64,000 bases of DNA from Neoceratodus forsteri (taxonomy: Eukaryota; Chordata; Ceratodontiformes; Ceratodontidae): contig CM028132.1 of assembly GCA_016271365.2 (NCBI GenBank), forward strand, positions 586,341,001-586,405,000. The letters run 5' to 3'. The translations under genes and the position numbers were made by a program. Shown here one piece after another: positions 55,125 through 64,000 of this stretch. The notes beneath the pieces are model-generated. The model had not been told where the DNA came from, ran no database searches, and worked only from the letters and a program-made list of their open reading frames with translations. Every line of letters starts with the position of its first letter. Position 1 is the first letter of the stretch.

Positions 55125-56865
55125 GGGGGGCACTGTGGAGCAGTCATCTGGGCAGACATGCTTTGAAAGCTCCATATTTTGGTTCTTCTAATTCTTTATA
55201 TTTAGCAAGTAATCCGAAACAAAAAGTAGCTCACTTTACAAAAAATAAGATCGGAGTTGACGGTGAACAAAATGAGCCCAAAAAAGCGTCACCAGCATAC
55301 TTAATCGGGGCTCGACACTTACTTTAATTCTTCAGGGACCAGTGCTTCTGGTAAATCAGGAGGCCCAACTTCTTCTTCCTCATCAATGGAGCTGGCACAG
55401 ATTCCCTCACCCCTAGCAAGGTTACAGGAGATGGGAGATGAGACAAATAGGAGACTGGTGGCTATGGAGCAGAAATTTGAGGAAGTGCAGAATAAAATCG
55501 ATGAGAATACCACAGCAATTGCTGACCTGAAAGCAACTTCGGAGCGTCAATCCAAGATCAGCATGGGCCTCATCTGGGATGTCAATTTCCTGAAAGCAAA
55601 AGTAGAGACGTTAAAGAATGGCTCGAGGCAAAAGAACATCAGGAATGTTGGTTTCCCACCACATTATGCCAATTGCTTTGAATTATTACCGTCTCTTGAA
55701 CATCTGATCTTTGAGTATCTGGAACAATTAAAAAAGGACATCGGTATTTCTATTGTGCAGGCTTTCTCTATCCATCTGTGCCCTTGGTCTAAAAGAGGTA
55801 CTACTGCACGGCCATTAACAGCAATCATTACTTTATCTACCCTAGAGGCCAGGATCCCTTTATTGCAAGCAGCTAGGAAAAAGGGGACATTGTTTGGGAG
55901 GGGAATCTTTAGTTTTTTTCCGGATTTAGCCTCCCAGACACAAGAGCGTAAGAAAAAACTGCAACCCATTAAAAAGTCCTTACTGGCCAAGGGAGTGCAA
56001 GCTCAGATGCTTTACCCTGCAAGTCTGCAGATTCTTCACCAGAAAAAGACTCACATTTTCACAGACCCTGAGGCAGCTTCCAGCTTCACAGAAAAATTGC
56101 TTTCTCAAATGGAATCTGTGGCTCCGGAGCCAGACGCTGAAGGGGATCCCAAGTGAATGCAGCAGGACTGTAGTTGACTTAGGTGTTACCCAGTTAAATC
56201 CAATAAGGTCCCTAGGATACACTAATGTGGACCATCCAGTGATTGCTTCACAGTATATATAGTTTGTAGGTTGGGTAAAATTATTTTTTTAAAATGTTAG
56301 ATCAATCCTATATTAGTAGTTTAACCTACGTGTAATTGCTTATTTGCAACAGGACAGGGATCTAATTTGTGTACTGTGCTGCGCAGCTCAGTTTTCAGAC
56401 TTTAAATATATCCTGAGAAAATGTTTTTTCCCCTGCATGGCCTCCTTGTGAGACCCTGGGAATGGAGGGTTCTAACTTAGCTTAACCGAGCCCAGACAAT
56501 CTACTGCACTGTATAGTGTCCAGTTTGCATAGATTCTCCCCTTCCCCCCATCATTCTAAGTCTGCGAGTGGGAGGAAAGTTCTGTGAATAGAAGGTGATT
56601 TTTCTTTTTGCTAGACCCTGAGGTGAAAGCATGATATATTTATGAACTTATTCTCTCTGTACATTCACTCCTTCTGATATTAGAGTGGAGGGTCTTTGTC
56701 TCGAAAAATATATAGTCCTGAAAATGCTTATTGTTAAGTTTACTGACTAGACAACATACAGTATGCTGTCTACTGACTAATAAAATATATATGTTTTACT
56801 GTGTACATGTTGCTCTTCGTATGATGCAAATCCATAAATAAACATTAAAAAAATAAATAAATAAA
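55125..56865 (+). mobile_element. ORF1-only L1-type element (HAL1-like) with 15-bp target duplication
   Basis: The 1.74-kb insertion is bounded by AAATCTTGGGTGGTC at 55110-55124 and 56866-56880. It has a short 5' region, one ORF1-like frame (55272-56156), a 3' UTR of about 690 bp and an A-rich tail AACATTAAAAAAATAAATAA. No endonuclease or RT is present. Elements made of L1 ORF1 plus 3' UTR are known as half-L1 (HAL1) in mammals and move by L1 ORF2 supplied in trans. It interrupts the outer gypsy pol between RNaseH and integrase. Confidence 0.8.
55272..56156 (+). pseudogene. L1 ORF1p-like RNA-binding protein
   Basis: The likely original start is ATG at 55272 (MSPKKRHQHT), with a TAA at 55302-55304 just after it. 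The frame is then open to 56156, with an internal ATG at 55386. A coiled coil covers about the first 70 residues from there (LQEMGDETNRRLVAMEQKFE, VQNKIDENTTAIADLKA). An RRM-like segment follows (KNIRNVGFPPH...QLKKDIGISIVQAFSIH) and then a C-terminal domain with FFPDLASQTQERKKKLQPIK and AQMLYPASLQI. L1 ORF1p forms trimers and coats the LINE RNA. Only the early stop spoils it. The assignment to the L1/Tx1 group rests on the domain order and the C-terminal motif. Confidence 0.8.
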
Positions 56866-56880
56866 AAATCTTGGGTGGTC

Positions 56881-57480
56881 AGCTGTGGCAAGGACCTTAT
56901 ATCCAAAGCAGTTAGATAACAATACGCTACAGGGAGACAGCTCCCAGATGCTCCTAGGCTGTCCACCAGATGGGGGGCAGCTTTAACAGAGGGGAAATTT
57001 TCATTGTCAAACTTCTTACACAGTGCCTTCACAATCTGCTCAGGTATCTTTACCCAGCTGGAGTGCTTCTGTTGATGAGCCAGAGGGAATCGGGACAAGG
57101 CATCAGTGTCTATGTGGTTCAACCGGGGGCGATACTCAACGCAGTAGTCGTAGGTGGAAAGGGCTGACAGCCACCTATGACCAGCTGCACCCAACTTGAC
57201 AGTTGTCTGTATGTATGTTAGGGGGTTGTTATCAGTCTTTATGGTAATTTTTGCCCCATGCACATAATCATGGAACTGATCCATGATGGCCCATTTTAAT
57301 GCCAGGCATTCAAGCTTGTGCACTGGATATCTGAGTTCTGCAGGATTCAAACTCTGCCTTGCATAGGCCACTGGATGCAAGACCTCTGGGTATTCCTGAT
57401 ACAGGACCTCCCTCAGGCCAGTGAAACTTGCATCTGTATGTAGAACATAGGGTTTCTGTGGGTCTGAATCTGCCAAGACT
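56881..57480 (-). pseudogene. RNaseH of the outer gypsy element
   Basis: Reading leftwards: KPYVLHTDASFTGLREVLYQ (first Asp, near 57400-57450), HPVAYARQSLNPAELRYPVH, LECLALKWAIMDQFHDYV (Glu) and ITIKTDNNPLTYI (Asp, near 57215-57245), then YRPRLNHIDTDALSRFP near 57085-57130. RNaseH degrades the RNA strand during reverse transcription. Integrase follows after the HAL1-like insertion. The open frame is 56796-57476, although its end lies in the insertion. Confidence 0.88.
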
Positions 57481-58280
57481 GGGGCATAGGTTAGACAGTA
57501 TATGATGTCCTCAAAAGCCTGGTCACATTCCTCAGTCCACCTGAGGCTGAATGGTTTGGATGATCTGAAGTATTTTGGGGCTTGGGGGGGCCCCAGGATG
57601 TTAGGGGTTTTTACTTTTGTTGACTGGAGGGTATCCCTGTAACAAGTTCAGAAGGGGTCTAACCACTCGGGTGTAATCCTTAATGAACCTCCTGCAGTAC
57701 CCACAGACTCCCAACAACTGCTGCAATTCCTTCAAATTCTTAGATTTTTGCCAAGTGGTAAGCACCTCAACCTTGCTGTGGACCGTCTGAATACTCTTTG
57801 ATGACACTATGTGCCCGATGTACTTAACAGAAGCCTTCAAGATTTGACAATTGTCAATGGAGAGTTTGAAGCCAGATTCCTCCAGATGGTCCAGCACTTT
57901 TAATAGCCTTGCTTTGGGTTCTTCTAGAGTCTTGCCAAATATGATATCATCATCCAGGTATGCTAAACACTCCAGCAAATTCATGTCCCCGACAGCCTTC
58001 TCCATAAGGCACTGGAAAGAGGCAGGGGCACACAAAATGTCCTGGGGCATCCCGAAAAAATCATAAAACCCTGGGCAGACCGATAAAAATGGTCTTCTCC
58101 CCAGTCCTAGGGAGCCATAGGAATTTGATAACAGCTGCTTCTCAAGTCCAAAACTGAAAACCACTGGCTGCCGTTCGAGCAATCAAAGGTGTCCTGAATC
58201 TATGGCATTGTATAGTGGCTGGGAACAGTTCATTTATTCAGTGTGTGGTAGTCCATGCACAATCTGATGGCCCCACTTTT

Positions 58281-60132
58281 TATGTTGGCACGCTTGCGCA
58301 GCCAACATCTTGGGGTAGTGCAGATTTGGAGGCGCGGTTGCTGCTGGGTGAATGCAGGGCATGCACTAGTAGGTGCGTCCCTCATTTCCCAATCAGCCTG
58401 CATGCTGGCACCACACCACCCAGGCGAGCACATCTAAGGAAAGGTCCGCTGCAATGCGAGCAAAGCTCATCACACACAGCAGACCCTTTCTATGTGCTCA
58501 CCAGCGGGAAACATGGCAGCACTGTGCCCGCTAAACTGACGACTATGGGGATGCCCAATCCCTCGGTCAGCTTACCCTACCCAAGCATGTGTCGACAGGG
58601 AAGCCCACTCCCCATCGGCAGAATGTGTCTCCCCCCCACTTTCATTGTTTGCCAACGGGGTGCCCAATCCCCACCGGCATCCATCCCCACCTTTCCTAGT
58701 TTAATGTGCTGACGGGGGAGCCCACTCCCCATCGGCATGATGTCCCCCCTTCTTCTGTGCCAATGGGGGTTCCCAGTCTCCCATTGGCTGCTGCACCCCC
58801 CAAAAAAAAACACCTGCAACAAAGAAAACCATCCGCAATGTGTTTTTACAGTACCTGTAAGCAGAAAACGGTCCCTCGTAGTCTCCCTGCCCACCAACCG
58901 CACCCGCCCACTGCGCACCCTGCCTCCCCACACACACCCCCATACCCCATACTTACCTCCAGAGCTTGGCGCAATGATGTTTGGTGGACCAGGAGCATGT
59001 CTTCACTCTTCAAAGCCGACCACGAACTGAGGAAATACTGGTAAGCTGTATAATGGAATAAATAGAGGGTTTTCAACTTTGATGCATATCACAGGCATTT
59101 TTGGGAATTTTTGCACCAAATTTTTAACATGGGGCTTTTGGGACCCCTCTTCATGAATTCTGTCACAGTTATGACATTAATCGGTCCTGAAAGGTGATTT
59201 CGCAGTCACTGCATGGAATCACCTTTCAGGACTGATTAATGCAAGGGCAGTGGCAGTGTTCATGAGGTGGGCTCTCAAAAAGCCTATGTTGGAAATTTGG
59301 TAGAAAAAATCCAAAAAATGGCTGTTTTACGAGTCCGCATTGCGCAGTTGATACACACGCTTGTAACTTCATGAATTTGCAATATTTTCATGCCAGATTT
59401 TCAACACTGTCATTTTTCTACACCTCCTTGTGAACAGTACAGCTGTGATTTTCCACATCCTGGCCGAAATGTGTTTCCTCACTTCCGGTGCAGAATACCG
59501 TGGTCACTGTGGGAAATCAGTGTTCAGGGCAGATTATGAAAATGACAGTGACACTGTTCATGATCAGAGGTCCTAAAATGTCTATGTTGAAAATTTGGTG
59601 ATGATACTCCATAAAATGACTGTGTTACGAGCTTGCGTTGTGCAGTTTGCACGCATACTCATAACGTTGTGTGTTTGAAATATTTTCACTCTGGATTTTC
59701 ACCATTGGCATTTTTACACACCTCTTGATGAACAGTACAGCTGTCATTTTACGTATCCTGCCTGAAATGTGTTTTCGCACATCCGGTGCAGAATAGCACA
59801 GTCGCTGTGCGAAATCACTTTTTGGGACAGTTTGAGGAAATGACAGTGACACTGTACATAAGCAGAGGTGCTAAAATGCCTATGTTGAAAATCTGGTGCC
59901 GGAACTCCATAAAATGACTGTGTTACATGTGTGTGTTGCGCATTTACCACGCACCCTTGTAACTTCGCAAATTTGCAATACTTACATGCCACATTTTCAC
60001 CACTGCCATTTTTTTACACCTCCTTATGAACAGTACAGCTGTCATTTTTCCCATCCTGCCACAACTGTGTTTCCGCACTGCACCACCAAAGCCAATGCCA
60101 GAGCAACAACATTCGGCATTGACAAATGCTTG
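58281..60132 (+). mobile_element. Unclassified tandem-repeat-cored element, copy 3
   Basis: The shortest copy, about 1.85 kb, in the same orientation as copy 2. Left end GTTGGCACGCTTGCGCAGCC follows a T5 tract. Right end ACATTCGGCATTGACAAATG plus CTTG precedes TTCTCC. Rejoining the RT flanks suggests a site with a T5CTCC run, so at most two or so T residues were duplicated. Palindromic CCGACGGGG/CCCCATCGGC-like words lie at 58540-58800, the ACTTACCTCC block near 58950 and three ~297-bp units at 59080-60060. The CAGGCAT block of copies 1 and 2 is missing or deleted here. Confidence 0.75.
59080..60060 (+). repeat. ~297-bp tandem repeat array, about 3 units (copy 3)
   Basis: AACAGTACAGCTGTGATTTT and close variants recur near 59433, 59731 and 60028, period 297 bp. 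Shared words include GTTCATGA(T/G)CAGAGGT and CATCCTGCC. Confidence 0.9.
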
Positions 60133-60463
60133 TTCTCCTTACTACCGCTATGGGCGAGGCATATGGGCTCCTTCTCGCCTGAATTAAGCCCCCGGTCCTC
60201 ATTTCTTGAAGGTGCCTCCTCACGTCATCTGTGTCAGCTGAGGTGAGCTGCTTGGACCTCTCTTTAAAGGGGCGCTGGTCCATGAGCCATATGTGATGTT
60301 GCTCCACTGTCACACACCCAACATCCCATTCATGCAGGGAGAACACCTTGGTTCTGGTTGATAGCTTTTGTCGAACTCGGTCCTTCCACTCCTTGAGGAT
60401 AGGAGAATCTCTCAGGTTGAACAGACTGGGGTCAATGCCAGGTGAGTAACCAGGAGAGGCTGG

Positions 60464-61640
60464 CTATACTGCCATGTCAGTACAGTAGACTTGAGCCAAA
60501 GTATGGCCTTTTCTGATTACCACTACTCTATCGGTTACATTCTTTACATGTACTGTGACTCTTCTGAGGTAAGCATGCACCCATGCTGGTAAGACACTGG
60601 GCTTTACAAATAGGCTGGCCGTCAACCCATGTTCCTCTGGTGCATCCAACATTAAGATCTGGTTCTTCACCTTTTTCTTCAGTCATTCTACCCCACTGAT
60701 ATTACACTCTGCATTGGGTGGCAGCACTATTTCTTCTGCATCCTGCCTCCTGACTATACCCACTGATTCATCCAATTCTTCTGCTGGGGGTTGCCTCTGC
60801 TTCTGGTATGCTTCTTTTACTGCTGGGTAGATGGGCAGCTCTTTCCCTCATTGGTCAGCCTCCCGGGCCTCGCAAAGCTGGGCCAGCCATCCAAACATAT
60901 CAGCATTGGTACCCACTAGCACAGGCTTCCCATCATATATACCAGTCTCTGGGCAGATTAATGACAGGATCTCAACCGCTTCTTCCACTCCAGCCACTTT
61001 GGCCAGGAAAGCCATCCAAACTTTGACATACCCTAAATAGGGGTCGGATTTTTCACTGAGTGCCCAAACATGTAACCCCTCAAATGGATGCAATCCTAAC
61101 TGGGACAGATGTTTGTCATACCAAGGCTTGAAGATAATCGTCACCTGGGAGTCACTATCCAGGATGGCATGTGTGGCTACTTTGTTTATGGCGATGATGG
61201 TCCCTGTTGAGGGCTCCACCAACTTGTCCATATCGAGGGGTGCAGGAACTGTGGCTTTGGCTGAAGATTTTCTCACATGAACTGTGGAGCTGGGCTTGTT
61301 GTGTGCCTCAGTATGCTCCCTTACTGGGCCCTCATTGAAGTTTCCCTGCAACTTTTGAATATCTCCCCAACAACCAGTCTTTTACTCAAGCGGGATCTTC
61401 CTTGGACTGGCACCCTTTTTGGAAATGTCCATTCCTCCCACACCTGTAGAAAAAATTATCTCCTCTTCTGGATCTGGCTGGATAATAGGTTGCAGAGGGT
61501 GGCTGGGGCTCTGGATGACTTGGGGGCTCTGAATACACTAAGGGAGAGGGGAGTGGAAACTGGAGCAATCGCTTGGGCCATAGCCACTCTAGAGTCAGGG
61601 TCCCCTACACTTAGCACCCCCTGGGTGACAGCTCAACACA
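60464..61640 (-). pseudogene. CCHC knuckle and aspartic protease region of the outer gypsy element
   Basis: Reading leftwards: a zinc knuckle FYRCGRNGHFQKGCQSKEDP near 61395-61460 (C-x2 region altered to FYRC, so the first Cys is doubtful). Then the protease-like domain 60848-61351 with VATHAILDSDSQVTIIFKPW (active-site DSG/DTG replaced by DSD), followed by ILSLICPETGIYDGKPVLVG and TNADMF, the GxN block. A spacer at 60464-60670 has VNVTDRVVVIRKG-like coding and leads to the RT. The active-site change would impair a protease. Confidence 0.7.
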
Positions 61641-61649
61641 GTTCCTGAA

Positions 61650-62490
61650 GGCACATTTTAATCTGGGGGACCACAGGGGGAACCTGGTCCGGCACCCCAA
61701 AGCCCATCACTGTGACGGTGACTGGGACTCACTGAATGGGTTGATCAGAGGGAACTTCAGGACTCTGATAGAATCAGCATTAACTTTATCCAGTACTTCC
61801 CTGCATTATTTTATTAACATTTTGATCTCAGAGGCCCCAGAAGGGGAAGTGACTTCCTGAACCTGGGTTGTAGCTACTACTGCAGGACGGGAACCCACTG
61901 AGCATCCCTTTCCTCCACCTCCCTCAGTCCCCCGAGGAGGACCTGGAGGGGGAGGGAGGGAAGGTTACCAAGCATATCTTTCAGGCCTAACTTTAACAAT
62001 AATAGTTCTCAGCACCTGGAGCCCCTCAGCACCTACTCCAACCTGGTCTTATTTAGATCACTGGCCTGTATCCCCCCCTTTTCTGTACTCTTTCTGCAGG
62101 GCTTTCTCCAACCTCTACACATATTCAGACAGGAGTTCCCCCCTTTGCTGGCAGGTCTTCCTGAACCTCCACCACAAATCTTTGCAGGTGTTAGTGCTAC
62201 CAAATGCACTGTCCAGTGTAGCTATGTAATGCTCTACACTGGCCTTGGGGTCTGTGGTCCGTAGAGACCAGATAGCATAGAGAACAGGACCTTGCAAACT
62301 CTCCATCAACCTCTTGCATTTCTCCCCCTCATTACACTGCCAGTCCTGTAGCAGTGGTATCACACAGTTTACCCATGACTCATAATCTTCCTCCCCAGCA
62401 GGAGTGGGTTTCATCCCTAAAAGTATTCTCAGCTTTCTATATGAGTCTGAAGGAATAGGTGCACACTCAGGGTGCGGCCTCACATTTTGG
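61650..62490 (-). pseudogene. PNMA-like Gag of the outer gypsy element
   Basis: The best-preserved part, 62115-62483, encodes YRKLRILLGMKPTPAGEEDY, ESWVNCVIPLLQDWQCNEGE, KCKRLMESLQGPVLYAI and VEHYIATLDSAFGSTNTCKD. This order (F-S-G-like start, ESW, LLQDW, RRLLESLRGPA, ALDxxFG) is the pattern of PNMA family proteins and of the gypsy Gag from which they were domesticated. It would form the capsid. The part 61650-62100 is Pro-rich and decayed. The start MRPHPECAPIP is the first ATG in frame but may not be the original one. Confidence 0.75.
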
Positions 62491-62934
62491 GAGGGGGGGG
62501 CAGTGGGGGTTCAGACTCTCCATCCCCCAAGGAAACCACACTAAACAAAGTCACAATGGCATAGGCCTCCAACAATCCCTCGGGCACTAATGCCGCAGGA
62601 TTCCAAGTAGCTTCTATAACATTTTTACACTCCAGTAACACAGTCAAAGTCGCAAAACAGAATCAAGCATTTTCCCCTGCACTTTTAACTTACCAGCCTT
62701 GTTATTGTGGACATATGCCCTTCTATATCCCCTTCTCCCATGTTGGGGGGGTACCCCTAAAAGTAAAAGGGTCTTCTGGGGATCCATTTTCATACCTCCA
62801 CTCCATTCTAACTTTACCTTAACTTTCTCTCTGGGCCTAACCTTAGGCCTGGGGTGGTAGAGCTGGGGGCAGGGAAAACAACAGTGATCTTTTTAGGTTG
62901 GTCCTCCATGGTGGGTGTGGCTGGCGAACAGGAG
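62491..62934 (-). other. Leader and Gag N-terminal region of the outer gypsy element, decayed
   Basis: Between the primer site and the recognisable Gag. Short frames only; no start codon can be chosen with confidence. Confidence 0.4.
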
Positions 62935-62952
62935 ATCCCAGTAGTGCCTCCA
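62935..62952 (-). other. Primer-binding site of the outer gypsy element (tRNA-Gln-like?)
   Basis: The minus strand reads TGGAGGCACTACTGGGAT four bases after the LTR end TTACA. TGGAGG at its start suits a tRNA ending CCTCCA, such as tRNA-Gln as I recall it, but several mismatches remain. Confidence 0.45.
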
Positions 62953-62956
62953 AAGA

Positions 62957-64000
62957 TGTAACTCAGGCGCCATATGCCAATGGTCTACTACCCCTGCCTA
63001 TTGACCTTCACACAGGCTAAGAGGTCCGGGTCCTGCTACGGTGGTATTCAGGGATTCTATTTTAGAAAAATAAATAAAATAACACAGTGCCTCTGCCCAG
63101 AGTAGGCTGCAGTGGGTCAGGTGTGTAACTGGTACAACCCCTTGGGATGTTGTACCTACCCATCTCCCCTTCCAACCACTCCACACACTGAACGCCAAAC
63201 AGTTTCCCAGTGCCATATACCACATACACTTTATAGTTGATTCCCACAAAACATACTTCACACAGCAATTTCAAACAGCAAAACACAGCTTTATTATGGG
63301 GAAGGGCTAGGATCAGGGTACCTGGCAAAAGAATAGCTATGGAGGTAAAAATGGTTAGGAAATTAATTCAGAACAATTAATAACATACAAGCCCATAGGC
63401 CAGACCACCCCAGCTGCCCACCTCCACTGGTACCAGTGACTACCATCTGTTCTTTCTGGGTACCCGGTAGTTCGCAGACCTGCTTGATGCCATGAGTTGG
63501 CCAGCATTGGGGCCTTAGGAATAACGCAACTGACTGCAACAATCAATTACTCCCCTTGATTGCCAGAGCAAGCCACGGGTACCTACAGTCCTGGAGATAT
63601 AGAGTGTTCCTGGTGCAGAGGGCTTCCACCAGTTAAATCTCAGGGCAGTTTAGATCTGAAAGGGCAGAACAAATGGGCAGGAGAAGGTATTCTGAAGACT
63701 TGATCTTGATTGAAAGCATGGCCACTTGTCCCCTTGTTTGAACATTTGCCCGCTTGTCACCTTCAGCCTATTCAGGCCCATTACAAAGCTCCCACGCAAG
63801 GCCCACCAAATACAGAGGACTCAGACCTAGGAGTGGCTCCACAGACCAGCTACCTCACAGGTCATGGGGTGCCCTATCTCCCCCAGCACATGACAGTTGC
63901 CCCCTGTAGCCAGCAGATCCCACTTGGTGGGAGTTAGCAAGTTCCCTACCTGGCTCTGAACTAAGCGGAGACTCTTAATTTCTCCTTCCTCTCAGCAGGG
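62957..64000 (-). repeat. 5' LTR of the outer gypsy element, partial
   Basis: Begins on the plus strand with TGTAACTCAGGCGC and continues to the window edge. It aligns with the split LTR pieces 23954-24418 and 45185-45770. In a 75-bp sample (63061-63135 against 24061-24135) I count about 10 differences. The remainder, about 1.4 kb, lies outside the window. Confidence 0.85.

Larger units (their letters stand above)
57600..60346 (-). pseudogene. Reverse transcriptase of the outer gypsy element, split by tandem-repeat-cored copy 3
   Basis: The N-terminal half (60133-60346) shows EMRTGGLIQARRSPYASPIA and VVRR. The chain resumes at 58280 with SGAIRLCMDYHTLNK. The remaining half shows FGMPQDILCAPASFQCLMEK and the catalytic LAYLDDDIIF (near 57940-57970), then CQILKASVKYIGHIV and LLGVCGYCRRFIKDY. 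The two halves join naturally once 58281-60132 is removed, which fixes that insertion. Stops lie near 58200 and 57600. Confidence 0.88.
23954..64000 (-). mobile_element. Ty3/gypsy retrotransposon with PNMA-like Gag, heavily nested, runs off the window
   Basis: The element reads right to left. The 5' LTR is 62957 to beyond 64000 and the primer-binding site 62935-62952. PNMA-like Gag, CCHC knuckle, protease, RT, RNaseH and integrase follow in the usual gypsy order, then a polypurine tract at 47127-47142 and the 3' LTR 47126-23954. Both LTRs share the terminal word TGTAAC/GTTACA or close variants, and their sequences align (for example near 24061-24130 and 63061-63130). It is broken by seven insertions, counting those nested in its 3' LTR. 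No envelope gene was seen. All frames carry stops, so it is inactive. Confidence 0.8.

Overview
This is eukaryotic repeat DNA from a vertebrate genome. No host exon, rRNA or tRNA gene could be supported. The repeat mix is CR1 LINEs ending in the octamer-like motif TTTCTATG, L2/Rex-like LINEs, an L1-type ORF1, two Ty3/gypsy retrotransposons (one with a SCAN-like Gag), PIF/Harbinger DNA transposons, a CORE/MIR-like SINE and a hammerhead ribozyme. It suggests an amphibian or non-avian reptile. A caecilian-like amphibian is my best guess, but that is inference from repeat style, not from a host gene.

Left part (1-23953). The window opens in the right end of a Harbinger-like element (1-1780). A nearly full-length minus-strand CR1 follows (1971-5935), with an esterase-type ORF1 and endonuclease/RT ORF2. 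Next come LTR-like and unassigned sequence, a BED-finger reading frame (8866-9417, minus) and a second CR1 (10190-12365) split by a probable solo LTR. At 12368-13077 lies a small complex of inverted-repeat arms, a MIR-like SINE and a roughly 370-bp direct-repeat-bounded unit that carries a complete hammerhead ribozyme (12884-12931). A third CR1 (15600-23048) is split by two younger insertions: an unrecognised 2.75-kb element with a core of ~295-bp tandem repeats, and a 531-bp element with a 9-bp target duplication.

Right part (23954-64000). Almost everything here fits into one nested retrotransposon. A minus-strand gypsy element with a PNMA-like Gag runs from its 5' LTR at the right edge (62957 to beyond the window) to its 3' LTR at the left (47126 down to 23954). 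Its pol is in the usual order protease-RT-RNaseH-integrase. Its 3' LTR is split by a second, plus-strand gypsy element of the Gmr1 type (24419-45179, 5-bp duplication CCCAC), whose pol has integrase before RT. A 10.7-kb Harbinger transposon (25129-35843) lies inside the Gmr1 5' LTR and is itself hit by CR1 and L2-like LINEs. An L2/Rex-like LINE (39307-42650) interrupts the Gmr1 integrase. The outer gypsy is further interrupted by two more copies of the tandem-repeat-cored element (47478-49922; 58281-60132), an L2 LINE (49923-53158) and an ORF1-only L1/HAL1-like element (55125-56865, 15-bp duplication).

All coding regions are transposon genes and nearly all carry stops or frameshifts, so little here looks able to move now. 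The most interesting signals are the hammerhead ribozyme, the three copies of the unclassified tandem-repeat-cored element, the gypsy element with Copia-like domain order and a SCAN-like capsid, the ORF1-only L1 relative, and the clean chronology that the nesting provides.
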